From contig CAKZHZ010000101.1 of assembly GCA_936928855.1 (NCBI GenBank), forward strand, positions 1 to 26,295: a DNA stretch of 26,295 nucleotides, given 5' to 3'. Made by a program: the position numbers and the translations under genes. Shown here piece by piece: positions 7,092 through 14,451 of the stretch (position 1 is the first letter of the stretch; each line of letters opens with the position of its first letter). The notes below the pieces were generated by a model. The model did not search any database. It was given only the letters and a program-made list of their open reading frames with translations, and was not told the origin of the DNA. This DNA is from an uncultured Polycyclovorans sp. GTDB lineage: Bacteria > Pseudomonadota > Gammaproteobacteria > Nevskiales > Nevskiaceae.

Positions 7092-7094
7092 CGT

Positions 7095-7120
7095 CGTCCT
7101 CCCATGTTGTGATGAGGACG
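7095..7120 (-). promoter_or_regulatory. Inverted repeat covering the SDR ribosome-binding site
   Basis: CGTCCTC (7095-7101) and GAGGACG (7114-7120) form a perfect 7-bp inverted repeat with 12 nt between, ending 3 nt before the ATG at 7091. On the mRNA the 3' arm contains the GAGG of the ribosome-binding site, so a hairpin would hide it. It could equally be a repressor operator at the head of the 7091-3694 unit. Confidence 0.35.
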
Positions 7121-7124
7121 ATCT

Positions 7125-7140
7125 TTGCCCGGGAGGGCAA
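7125..7140. other. Short GC hairpin downstream of the LolA-like gene
   Basis: TTGCCC (7125-7130) and GGGCAA (7135-7140) form a 6-bp stem with a 4-nt loop, 41 nt beyond the stop of the LolA-like gene. No T-run follows on the minus strand, so it is at best a weak terminator or processing signal. Confidence 0.2.
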
Positions 7141-7180
7141 GGGTGGCTTCACCCGCCCGGACGAGGGCGCGGCGGCACCG

Positions 7181-7975
7181 TCAGCGCGGGCGATAGAAGC
7201 GCTGGGGGTCGAACAAGGTGGCCGACAGCGGCAGCCCGGTCTGCACCTCCAGGCTGCGGAAGGTGGTGACGCGCCGGTCACGAAGATCTTCCATGGTGGC
7301 GGCGGACAGGTAGGCCTGCCCATCAGCCTCGCGCAGGGCACTGGCAGATGCGGTCAAGCGCTTTCGCACCCGATCCCCTTCAAAGAACTCCATCCGCAGC
7401 GGCAGACAGGTGGCCTGATCCACCCAGGCGCGGACCCGCGTGTAATCGGTACGATCCGCATCCGTCGGCCGGAAGGACAGCACCCGGACAGGCCGCTGTT
7501 CGATGACATCGGTCCCCTCACTCTCGAGCGCACTGCCACCAAAGGCACCAGCCAGTGGCTTGAAATCGTAGTAGCTGAAGCTGGTGCCCAACAGGGCGCC
7601 ATCGGCGAAGGTACCGGTCACCTGTCGCACACGGCGCACCGAGGGCAGGTACACATAGACCCCATCCTGCAGAAAATCCTGTGACTGGATGACGAGATAG
7701 GCAGCCCCGCTCAGGTACTCCGGACGCTCGACCTGCAGGGTGGCCCGCACGCGGGGCGCACCCTCGGCCTCCACCCGCTGGGCGTACAGGGTTCCCATCA
7801 GGCGCTCCACCAGCTCGCCGTCGGCGGTCCGGGTTTCCAGCTCGACATCCTGCGCACGCAGCGCGCTCGGCACCGTGGCATGCACGCAGCTCAGCCACTC
7901 ATCCAGGGTCATCGGCGCCTCGGCACGCGCCAAGGCGGGCAGCAGCGCCAGCAGCATCAGCATCCAACGCGTCAT
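7181..7975 (-). CDS. LolA-like periplasmic protein (outer membrane lipoprotein-sorting family)
   Basis: This 264-residue protein starts at the ATG at 7975, which has AGGAGG 7 nt upstream and opens a Sec signal peptide (MTRWMLMLLALLPALARA, residues 1-18). The mature part has the LolA/LolB-like half-barrel pattern of the LolA-like family, including YVYLPSVRRVRQVTGTF and LLGTSFSYYDF at about residues 107-137. This family (often annotated outer membrane lipoprotein-sorting protein) is thought to carry hydrophobic ligands or lipids across the periplasm and often accompanies RND/MMPL exporters; no exporter is adjacent here. The gene has its own upstream region with a -10-like hexamer overlapping a 19-bp near-palindrome (8012-8033). 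Confidence 0.8.
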   Translation of the reverse strand: MTRWMLMLLALLPALARAEAPMTLDEWLSCVHATVPSALRAQDVELETRTADGELVERLMGTLYAQRVEAEGAPRVRATLQVERPEYLSGAAYLVIQSQDFLQDGVYVYLPSVRRVRQVTGTFADGALLGTSFSYYDFKPLAGAFGGSALESEGTDVIEQRPVRVLSFRPTDADRTDYTRVRAWVDQATCLPLRMEFFEGDRVRKRLTASASALREADGQAYLSAATMEDLRDRRVTTFRSLEVQTGLPLSATLFDPQRFYRPR

Positions 7976-8011
7976 GGTGAACCTCCTCGCGGCACGTCCG
8001 CGGCCTCGTTC

Positions 8012-8033
8012 AATGTTGCAGTGCAGCATTCTA
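8012..8033 (-). promoter_or_regulatory. Near-palindromic operator (copy 1) overlapping a -10 hexamer
   Basis: AATGTTGCAGTGCAGCATT (8012-8030) is a 19-bp near-palindrome, 8 of 9 pairs symmetric about a central base. On the minus strand TAGAAT (8028-8033, 5/6 match to TATAAT) overlaps its edge, 53 nt before the LolA-like start. No good -35 is visible. The same element recurs at 20300-20318 in the same geometry. The TGCTGCA/TGCAACA pattern resembles sites described for PhaR-type regulators of polyhydroxyalkanoate metabolism; this resemblance is from memory and unproven. Confidence 0.55.
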
Positions 8034-8060
8034 CACCCTGACGGGCTGTATCGGCTTTTC

Positions 8061-9053
8061 CTAACCCAAGCCGCCCCACAGCGGCCCCGCGCGCTCCAGA
8101 CACCAGAAGGCGGCGAGCCCTCCCATCAGGTAGACCGGCAGCACCGGGGCCCATGCAGGCGGGCGCCGCCACACCCGGTGCCGCAGGGCCGCCACCGCGA
8201 GCAGGAGCGCCACCAGCAGCAACTGCCCCAGCTCGATCCCCAGGTTGAACCCCAGCAAGGCCGGCAGCAGCGCCCCGGCGGGCAGACCGACCTCCGCCAG
8301 CACCCCGGCAAAACCGAGACCGTGAAACAGACCGAAACCGAAGGCCAGCAACGCCGGCTGCCGCTGCCAGGCCCCGCGCCGCTGTGCGGGCGGTCGGGCC
8401 GCCTCCAGCGCCAGCCAGAACAGGCTCACGGCAATCAGCCACTCAGTGAGCGCCGGCCACACCCGCAATTGCCCGGTGGCGGCCAGGGCCAGGGTCAGGC
8501 TGTGGCCCAGGGTGAAGGCGCTGAGGGTCCACACCAGGCGTCGCCCACCGCGCACCAGCAGCACAATCCCCAGCACGAACAGCACGTGGTCCGGCCCCAG
8601 CAGCAGGTGCTCCACGCCCAGGGCGAGATACTGCGGCAGCACCGCGCGCGCGCCGCCCGATTGCGGCAGGGTCACCGACGGCTGTCCCGCATCCAGCAGC
8701 CAGGTTTGGGGGGCGGCACCGTGCGGCTGCCACCGCAGGATGACGTTCACTGGCGTCGCCGCCAGGCCGTCGACCCGCAACGCCTGCCCCGCCAACCCGC
8801 CCGGGCAGTGCAGGGTCCACTGCCGCCGCTCGGCACTCCGAACGGTGTCCGGTACGGAAGCCGAACGGGTCTCGCAGACGGCCGGCCAGCGGGGTTGCAG
8901 CTGGCGTGCGGCGACACTGCCCGGCGTCACCTGCCAGCGCACCGCCACGGATTCTCCCTCGGATTCGAGCACCCACAGCGCCGGCGCCAGCGGATGCGCG
9001 CCGGCAACACCGGCCAGCGCCAGCAGCCCCAGGGCGATCCAGCAGCGGCTCAT
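8061..9053 (-). CDS. HupE/UreJ-like membrane protein
   Basis: This 330-residue protein has a signal peptide (residues 1-19, cleavage after GVAGA), a periplasmic domain of about 120 residues, and then six or seven transmembrane helices. The membrane part has family motifs: HX5DH at His149...Asp155-His156 (EHLLLGPDHVLFVLG), TLGHSLTLALA (His184) and GLFHGLGFAG (His244). In HupE nickel permeases an HX5DH motif in a membrane helix is important for metal transport, so divalent-metal movement is a possible role, but the family with an N-terminal extracytoplasmic domain has no established function that I know of. Its ATG overlaps the stop of the PPIase gene by 4 nt, so it is coupled to the DUF3604-PPIase genes upstream. 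Confidence 0.85.
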   Translation of the reverse strand: MSRCWIALGLLALAGVAGAHPLAPALWVLESEGESVAVRWQVTPGSVAARQLQPRWPAVCETRSASVPDTVRSAERRQWTLHCPGGLAGQALRVDGLAATPVNVILRWQPHGAAPQTWLLDAGQPSVTLPQSGGARAVLPQYLALGVEHLLLGPDHVLFVLGIVLLVRGGRRLVWTLSAFTLGHSLTLALAATGQLRVWPALTEWLIAVSLFWLALEAARPPAQRRGAWQRQPALLAFGFGLFHGLGFAGVLAEVGLPAGALLPALLGFNLGIELGQLLLVALLLAVAALRHRVWRRPPAWAPVLPVYLMGGLAAFWCLERAGPLWGGLG

Positions 9054-9913
9054 GGCGTTGCCACCGGGTAGCGCTGCCGCAAGGGCGCCAGACCGGCTTC
9101 CGTCTGCGCGGCGGCCTGCGCCGACAGCCAGCCATAGGCGCGCCCGATCCGGCTGGGCTGATGTCCGGTGGCGGTCTCCACTGCCGACACCCGAAGCAGA
9201 TGCCAGCCATAAGTCGACCGCAGCGGCGGCGACCAGGTGCCCACCGCCAGCGTCGGCAGGGCGGCTGCCACGACCGGGCCCCAGCGCTGTGAAACGGCCT
9301 CAAGCGTGAGGGGCGGCTGCCAGTCGCCCAACAACAGCGGGATACCGTCCACCGTGCCACCCGCCGCCAGCACCGGGCGCGCGGCCTCGGCCGCAGCGTG
9401 ATCATCACCGAAATACCGTTGCTCGAAGCCGTAGCGCTGGGATGCATTCGCCGTCTCCGCGCGCAGGACGCTGGCGGGAACGCCTGATGGCGATTGCAGC
9501 GCACGCCGCTGACGATCGATCAGGCGGCGTCGCGCCACCGGGTCGGCTTCGGCCATGCCCAGCGCCAGCGCCTCCGCCAGCAAGGTGGCGTCGTCGGCCT
9601 CGCGATCCGGATCGGCCATGCGCAGGTTGCTGATCAGGCGCAGGCGCACCACCGGGTCCTGCGTATCCCAACCGGCCGCCAGCGCGGCCTGCAACAGCCG
9701 CGCTTCATCGAGCGCATGCGCGAGCGCCGCTGTGGTTTCCGCTGGCGTCGGCAGGCGCCCGGTCTCCTGCCGCCAGGCCTGGACCACCTGGTCCCGCAGG
9801 GTCTCAGTCAGTGGCAGTGGCACCGGCGGCGGCGTGCCCTGCCGGCTCAGCCACAGCAGTGCCGCGCCGATCAGCAGGAAATGCAGCCCCGGGGCGCGCC
9901 ACCACCGGCTCAC
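9050..9913 (-). CDS. Membrane-anchored parvulin-type peptidyl-prolyl isomerase
   Basis: The protein is 287 residues from GTG 9913. It has a single N-terminal membrane anchor (about residues 9-23, LHFLLIGAALLWLS-like), a helical region and a parvulin (PpiC/SurA-type) domain at about residues 160-247 ending in PPLRSTYGWHLLRV, the typical Gly-Trp/Tyr-His-Leu end of parvulins. It would sit on the periplasmic face and help fold exported proteins. The GTG at 9913 overlaps the upstream DUF3604 stop as GTGA (9910-9913) and directly precedes the membrane anchor; an in-frame ATG at 10057 would add 48 poorly structured residues inside the upstream gene and is rejected. The neighbours suggest its client is the DUF3604 lipoprotein. 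Confidence 0.8.
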   Translation of the reverse strand: MSRWWRAPGLHFLLIGAALLWLSRQGTPPPVPLPLTETLRDQVVQAWRQETGRLPTPAETTAALAHALDEARLLQAALAAGWDTQDPVVRLRLISNLRMADPDREADDATLLAEALALGMAEADPVARRRLIDRQRRALQSPSGVPASVLRAETANASQRYGFEQRYFGDDHAAAEAARPVLAAGGTVDGIPLLLGDWQPPLTLEAVSQRWGPVVAAALPTLAVGTWSPPLRSTYGWHLLRVSAVETATGHQPSRIGRAYGWLSAQAAAQTEAGLAPLRQRYPVATP

Positions 9914-11895
9914 GGGCGATACCAGATCGGCGACGTCCAGGCGCGTTCCTGAACGGTCTTCGGATAATCGGCATTGCAGCAGTCGGCAAAGGCCTCCGGC
10001 ACCGCGTCCGGCACCGCGCAATCCACCCCGGCCGCCAGGCACTGCCGCGTCGACCATCGGCAGCTGGGGTTCTCGACCACGCGGGCGTAGTAGAACGCGG
10101 CCTGGGCCGGATCGAAGGCCGGGTCTTCCCAGACCGCACAGAGCTGGGCGAAGCCCGGGCCGGATGTTTCGCAGCTTGTCAGGTCCACACTGGCCCCATT
10201 GTCGGCATCGCCGCCAATGTCGAACACCTGTTCGTGGGTCTCGCCAGCGGCGTCGATCCAGCCCTTGATGATCTGGATACGCTGCAGCGGCTCGGCACTG
10301 GGCGCGGCATCGCGCAAGGCCGACAGGGCGAAACGGGGCGCCCCGTCGATGGCCGCGCGCGCCGGCAGATCGGCGCCCATGGGCACGCCATGGGCATCCC
10401 CGGCGGCGGCGAAGTCCGGGGCACTGCAGGCGGTGGCCGGCAGCGACCAGCCACCGTAGAAACGCACGACGGGTCGGTTGCCGCTGGTGGCGTAGGCCTC
10501 GCGCCGGCGCATCGCGGCAAACAGGTCACGCCGGGTGTTCTGCTCGGCCCACAGCACCGCCAGCCCGCCGGGGCTGTTCTCGATGAGGTCGGTGAGCCCC
10601 TCCGGCACGCTGTCGGTGGCGGCGAGGCCGGCGCCGCCGTGCCCGGGATAGTCCGCCTCGGCGGCCAGACCGGGCGTGCCGAGGTGGGTGTCGGTGCTGC
10701 CGATGAAACCGTACTTGAACGGATTCACGCCCAGCGCGCGCTCCGTCTGCAGACCGGCCTTGAGCGCCTCACGCAGAAAATCCTGTTCCACCGGCGGCCC
10801 GGTGTTGGCGCCGCCGAAACGGTCGCCGGTGAGGTTGTTGTAGGGCAGCAGCTCGAAACCGCAGAGCTCGTCCTGCATGCCGGCACCCTGGGTGCCGAGG
10901 CATTCTGACTGCCCCTTGTGCTGGTAGATCTCGGCCAGAGGCTCGTTGCGCTGCCGCGCCGCCGCCAGCGCGGCATCGTAGGGGCGCCCGTTGCGGTCGG
11001 CGGTCTCGAACATGGTGCCGGCGCTGAGGTTGGAGTTGTGCGGGATGCTCAGCCAGGCGCAGCCCAGCTCCGTACGGCATTGATCATCGAGTGCGCTCCA
11101 CAACTGCTCGGGCGAGGGATGCTCCTGATAGGCCGGCGGGTACTCCGGTACCACTTCGTTGGCGAAGATGACGTTGCGGTGCAGGTTGTTGGACAGCGGT
11201 GCGCCGGTCCATTCGTAGCCGACGAAGGTGGTGAAGCGGCAGTCCTCGCCGCGGTCATAGTGGGCTTCGGCGGCGCGCTGGATATCGCGCCATGGGGTCA
11301 GCGCGGCATCCAGGCAGCGACGGCCACCCAGGCCGCAGTAAGGCAGCCGTGGAATGGTGCCTTCGCTGCCGAGGATGGGCAGGTCGGAGATCACCGGAAT
11401 GCCCTCCGGCACCGGAAACTGCGGCAACTCCGGAAGCCCTACGGCAATCAGGTTGAAGATGATGAAAGACTGCTCGGGCGCGGCACGGTACAGCAGGCAC
11501 TCCGGCGCGAAATAGCCGACCGCAGCGGGATCGGTGCAGATGGTGACCTCGCCGAACAGTTCGGCATGGTCGGTCACCGCGGCAAAGTCCAGCGGCCGCG
11601 CCAGCTGGCTGAAGCGCAGGGGCTCGCCCTCCGGCGTGTAGGGCTGGATGCCCAGCCGCTCGCCCCGGGCAAAACGATAGGCCTCGTCAGGCGTGATCAC
11701 CGTGCCCTGGGTGTTGGCATCGAGCGAGTAGACGGTATGAACGTGGAGGTCCCCAAAGTAGGGGTTGCGGTGCGGGTTGGCATCCACGCAGCGGCGTGTC
11801 TCTCCCGGTGGGGTGTCGTCGGTCACCGCCAGTGGCGTGCCGTCCCCACAGCCCACCAGCACCAGGGCCGCGAGACCCGGTATTGCTGCCCGCAT
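9910..11895 (-). CDS. DUF3604 lipoprotein (PHP-like putative metallohydrolase)
   Basis: This 661-residue protein starts with a lipoprotein signal: hydrophobic residues 5-14 and lipobox LVGC with Cys16. The DUF3604 core begins at about residue 45 with YFGDLHVHTVYSLDA (His51, His53), followed by DFAAVTDHAELFGE (Asp109-His110), the His/Asp motifs of a PHP-like metal-binding phosphoesterase fold. Other blocks include VGYEWTG and FIGSTDTHLGTPG, adding potential metal ligands. The protein would be anchored at the cell surface or periplasm. No substrate is established for the family. It is followed by an overlapping PPIase gene and then a HupE-like gene. The ATG at 11895 has an excellent ribosome-binding site (GGGAGGAGA). 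An SDR gene lies 33 bp upstream on the same strand and may be co-transcribed. Confidence 0.9.
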   Translation of the reverse strand: MRAAIPGLAALVLVGCGDGTPLAVTDDTPPGETRRCVDANPHRNPYFGDLHVHTVYSLDANTQGTVITPDEAYRFARGERLGIQPYTPEGEPLRFSQLARPLDFAAVTDHAELFGEVTICTDPAAVGYFAPECLLYRAAPEQSFIIFNLIAVGLPELPQFPVPEGIPVISDLPILGSEGTIPRLPYCGLGGRRCLDAALTPWRDIQRAAEAHYDRGEDCRFTTFVGYEWTGAPLSNNLHRNVIFANEVVPEYPPAYQEHPSPEQLWSALDDQCRTELGCAWLSIPHNSNLSAGTMFETADRNGRPYDAALAAARQRNEPLAEIYQHKGQSECLGTQGAGMQDELCGFELLPYNNLTGDRFGGANTGPPVEQDFLREALKAGLQTERALGVNPFKYGFIGSTDTHLGTPGLAAEADYPGHGGAGLAATDSVPEGLTDLIENSPGGLAVLWAEQNTRRDLFAAMRRREAYATSGNRPVVRFYGGWSLPATACSAPDFAAAGDAHGVPMGADLPARAAIDGAPRFALSALRDAAPSAEPLQRIQIIKGWIDAAGETHEQVFDIGGDADNGASVDLTSCETSGPGFAQLCAVWEDPAFDPAQAAFYYARVVENPSCRWSTRQCLAAGVDCAVPDAVPEAFADCCNADYPKTVQERAWTSPIWYRP

Positions 11896-11928
11896 TCTCT
11901 CCTCCCGCGAGCCACTCAGGCCCGTCGT

Positions 11929-12696
11929 TTATGTCTGGTTCACGCTGGCTGCATCGAGAAAGGCCGGCCGTTCACCGCCGCCGTTGAGCACCAGGTGGGT
12001 GCCGCTGGCATAGCTTGCCGCCGGGCTCGACAGCCAGGCGCAGGCCTCGCCGATATCCTCGGGGGTCGCCATGCGCTGCAGTGGCACCGTGGCGGAGACC
12101 TTCGCGATCCCGGCCTCGTCGCCGTAATGCAGGTGCGATTGCTCGGTACGCACCAGGCCGGGGGTCACCGCCACCACGCGCACCTTGGGCGCCCACTCCA
12201 CCGCCAGCGACTGGGTCAGGCTGAGAATGCCGGCCTTGGCCGCACCGTAGGCGGCCGTACCGGGCGAGGGCCGCAAGGCCGAGACGCTGGCCACGAACAC
12301 CACGACACCGCCCTGCGGCTGGCCTTGCATCAGGCGGTTGGCTTCCTGCGCCAGCTGCAGCGGCGCCAGCAGGTTGAGCGCGATGATCTTTTCGTGGAAG
12401 CGCGGGGACGCCGCATCGGCCATCGCGAACGGCGCGCCACCGGCATTGTTGACCAGCACATCGAGACGCCCGTAGCGATCGGCGATCTCGCCGAACATCG
12501 TCGCCACGGCAGCGCTGTCGCGCACGTCGCAGGGCAGGAACACCGCCTCGCGGCCGCCGGCCGCCGGCAAGGTGTCGGGCGCACTGCGACCACAGACGAT
12601 CACCTGCGCGCCCTGGCGCAGGAACACCTCGGTGATGCCCCGCCCCACGCCCTTGCCGCCGCCGGTCACCAAGACCACCCGTGCCGCTTGTGCCAC
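11929..12696 (-). CDS. SDR family oxidoreductase
   Basis: This 255-residue classical SDR has the cofactor motif TGGGKGVG (11-18), NNAG (83-86) and a complete triad of Ser137, Tyr150 and Lys154 (YGAAK) with standard 13-residue spacing. The acidic CDV at about 56-58 marks adenine binding. It starts with GTG at 12696, preceded by GGGAG about 8 nt upstream. It is divergent from the tes-type operon across a 121-bp region and directly upstream of the DUF3604 gene. A hydroxysteroid or hydroxyacyl-CoA substrate is plausible from context but not shown by the sequence. Confidence 0.9.
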   Translation of the reverse strand: MAQAARVVLVTGGGKGVGRGITEVFLRQGAQVIVCGRSAPDTLPAAGGREAVFLPCDVRDSAAVATMFGEIADRYGRLDVLVNNAGGAPFAMADAASPRFHEKIIALNLLAPLQLAQEANRLMQGQPQGGVVVFVASVSALRPSPGTAAYGAAKAGILSLTQSLAVEWAPKVRVVAVTPGLVRTEQSHLHYGDEAGIAKVSATVPLQRMATPEDIGEACAWLSSPAASYASGTHLVLNGGGERPAFLDAASVNQT

Positions 12697-12817
12697 CCAC
12701 TTTCTCCCGGAACCCGAATGGACACCGAAACAACCGGTGCTGCGGCAGATGCTAGGTCACTGGTGGCGCCCGGCATCGTCTGAACAGGTGAAGCCCGCGC
12801 GCGGGCGCCGCGCAACC
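12697..12817. promoter_or_regulatory. Divergent promoter region between SDR and the tes-type operon
   Basis: This 121-bp region must hold the promoter of the plus-strand catabolic operon and probably that of the SDR gene. No convincing -35/-10 pair is visible: TGGACA (12719-12724) lacks a -10 at proper distance. It contains one CAGGTGA (12785-12791), matching a half of the inverted repeat at 1880-1903, and a 14-bp GC palindrome (12793-12806). An activator-dependent promoter would fit. Confidence 0.35.
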
Positions 12818-13654
12818 ATGCGCGCCATGAACGAACGTCCCGTCCCCGAGGGTCGTTACGCCACGCTGGCGAACGGTCACCGCATCCACTATCACGATCA
12901 GGGCGAAGGCCCGGCGCTGCTGTTCCTGCACGGCTCCGGCAATGGCGCCTGCGGGCATTCCAACTTCAATGGCAACGTGCCGGCGCTGGCCGCCGCAGGC
13001 TACCGTTGCATCGTCCCTGACCTGCCCGGCTTCGGCTATTCCGACAAACCGGATCTGGACTATCACCTCGACGTCTTCGTCGATCACATGGTGCAGCTGC
13101 TGGACGCACTGGGCATCGACCGCTGCACCCCGGTGGGCAACTCGCTGGGCGGTGCCGTGGCCCTGGGCATGGCACTGGCGCATCCGTCACGGGTAGAGCG
13201 CCTGGTGCTGATGGCGCCGGGCGGGCTGAACGACCTGCCGGACTACCTGGCGATGCCGGGGATGCAGGCCATGTTCGCGCTCTACGGCAGCGGCAAACCG
13301 GTGGGCGAGCCCGAGCTCAAGGCCTTCTTCCAGTCGGCCTTCGTGGTTGATCCGGCCTGCGTCAGCGACCAACTCGTGCACGAGCGGGCGGTGCTGGCCA
13401 CCACCCAGAACCCGAAGGTCATCCAGACCCTCAAGGTGCCCAACTTCAGCGACCGTCTCGGCGAGATCACCTGCCCGGCGCTGACGCTGTGGGGCCTCAA
13501 CGAACAGATGATGCCGGACAGCGGCATCCTGCGGCTGGCCAAGGGCCTGAAGAACGGCCGCATGGTGCTGGTGCCCAACTGCGGCCACTGGGCGATGATC
13601 GAGCACCGGGAGCTGTTCAACCGCACGGTCATCGACTTCCTGGAGCGCGGCTGA
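12818..13654 (+). CDS. tesD: Meta-cleavage product hydrolase (TesD/HsaD type)
   Basis: This 278-residue alpha/beta hydrolase of the BphD/HsaD/TesD group hydrolyses the C-C bond in ring-fission products; in steroid degraders it splits 4,5-9,10-diseco-3-hydroxy-5,9,17-trioxoandrostatriene-oate to a C6 dienoate and the C/D-ring acid. Visible are the oxyanion segment FLHGSGNGACG (37-46), nucleophile Ser109 in VGNSLGG and His257 in NCGHWAM. The third triad position, aligned without gaps to BphD Asp237, is Glu229 (WGLNEQMMP) rather than Asp. Start may be ATG 12818 or 12827; neither has a strong ribosome-binding site. The stop overlaps the next ATG by one base. The tes assignment over bph/mhp relies on the nearby ketosteroid isomerase and gene order. 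Confidence 0.8.
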   Translation: MRAMNERPVPEGRYATLANGHRIHYHDQGEGPALLFLHGSGNGACGHSNFNGNVPALAAAGYRCIVPDLPGFGYSDKPDLDYHLDVFVDHMVQLLDALGIDRCTPVGNSLGGAVALGMALAHPSRVERLVLMAPGGLNDLPDYLAMPGMQAMFALYGSGKPVGEPELKAFFQSAFVVDPACVSDQLVHERAVLATTQNPKVIQTLKVPNFSDRLGEITCPALTLWGLNEQMMPDSGILRLAKGLKNGRMVLVPNCGHWAMIEHRELFNRTVIDFLERG

Positions 13655-14451
13655 TGGCGCTGTCCGACGACCGCATCACCGCCCTCGGGGACGAACTGTT
13701 CACCGCGCTGCGGACCCGCAGCGTGCTGTCGCCGCTGACCGCGCGCGAAACGGACATCGACATCGACGATGCCTATCGCATCTCGCTGCGCTTTCTGGAA
13801 CGCCGCACGGCGGACGGCGAAACGCTCATCGGCAAGAAGATCGGCGTCACCAGCAAGCCGGTGCAGGACATGCTGGGCGTGCACCAGCCGGACTTCGGCT
13901 TTCTCACCAACCGCATGCAGGTCGCCAATGGCGAGGTCGTCAGCATTGCCGGCAGTGGCCTGATCCAGCCGCGCGCCGAAGGCGAGATCGCCTTCGTGCT
14001 GAAGAAGGATCTGCGCGGCCCTGGCGTCACCGAAGACCAGGTGCTGGACGCCACCGACTACGTGCTGCCCTGTTTCGAGATTGTCGACTCGCGCATCCGC
14101 GACTGGCAGATCCGCATCCAGGACACCGTAGCCGACAACGCCTCCTGCGGCATCTTCGTGGTCGGTGACGACCGCGTCTCGCCGCAGTCGCTTGATCTGG
14201 CTGCGGTGAAGATGGAGATCCACAAGAACGGCCAGCATGTGGCCAGCGGCCTGGGGTCGGCGGTGCAGGGCCACCCGGCGACCGCGGTGGCCTGGCTGGC
14301 CAACACCCTGGGCCGCTACGACATTCCCTTTCTCAAGGGCGAAATCATCCTCTCCGGGTCGCTGGCGCCCCTGCTGCCGGCACAACCGGGAGACCGTTTC
14401 CACATGACGCTGGCCGGCATCGGCGAGGCCCGCATCGGATTTGAAGCATGA
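13654..14451 (+). CDS. tesE: 2-hydroxydienoate hydratase (TesE type)
   Basis: This 265-residue protein belongs to the 2-keto-4-pentenoate hydratase family (MhpD/BphH/HsaE/TesE, FAH-like fold). It adds water to a 2-hydroxypenta-2,4-dienoate (or hexadienoate in steroid degradation), giving a 4-hydroxy-2-oxoacid. The GKKIGVTSKPVQDMLGV block (60-76) is characteristic; metal-ligand glutamates are Glu109 and Glu111 (RAEGEIAF) and Glu142 (FEIVDSR). The ATG at 13654 overlaps the hydrolase stop (TGATG), and the stop overlaps the next ATG (ATGA). Length matches the family. Confidence 0.9.
   Translation: MALSDDRITALGDELFTALRTRSVLSPLTARETDIDIDDAYRISLRFLERRTADGETLIGKKIGVTSKPVQDMLGVHQPDFGFLTNRMQVANGEVVSIAGSGLIQPRAEGEIAFVLKKDLRGPGVTEDQVLDATDYVLPCFEIVDSRIRDWQIRIQDTVADNASCGIFVVGDDRVSPQSLDLAAVKMEIHKNGQHVASGLGSAVQGHPATAVAWLANTLGRYDIPFLKGEIILSGSLAPLLPAQPGDRFHMTLAGIGEARIGFEA

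Noticed and set aside
7740..9071. 443-codon plus-strand open frame
   Set aside because: Antisense to the LolA-like and HupE-like genes; low-complexity Gln/Arg/Pro-rich shadow.
9914..10057. ATG 10057 as start of the PPIase
   Set aside because: It would add 48 residues overlapping the DUF3604 gene; the GTGA overlap at 9910-9913 and the adjacent membrane anchor favour GTG 9913.
10918..12783. 621-codon plus-strand open frame
   Set aside because: Antisense to the DUF3604 and SDR genes, which have intact catalytic motifs; Arg/Gly/His-rich shadow composition.
12793..12806. 14-bp GCCCGC/GCGGGC palindrome before the tes-type operon
   Set aside because: In DNA this GC-rich, alternating GC palindromes arise by chance and nothing else supports it as an operator.
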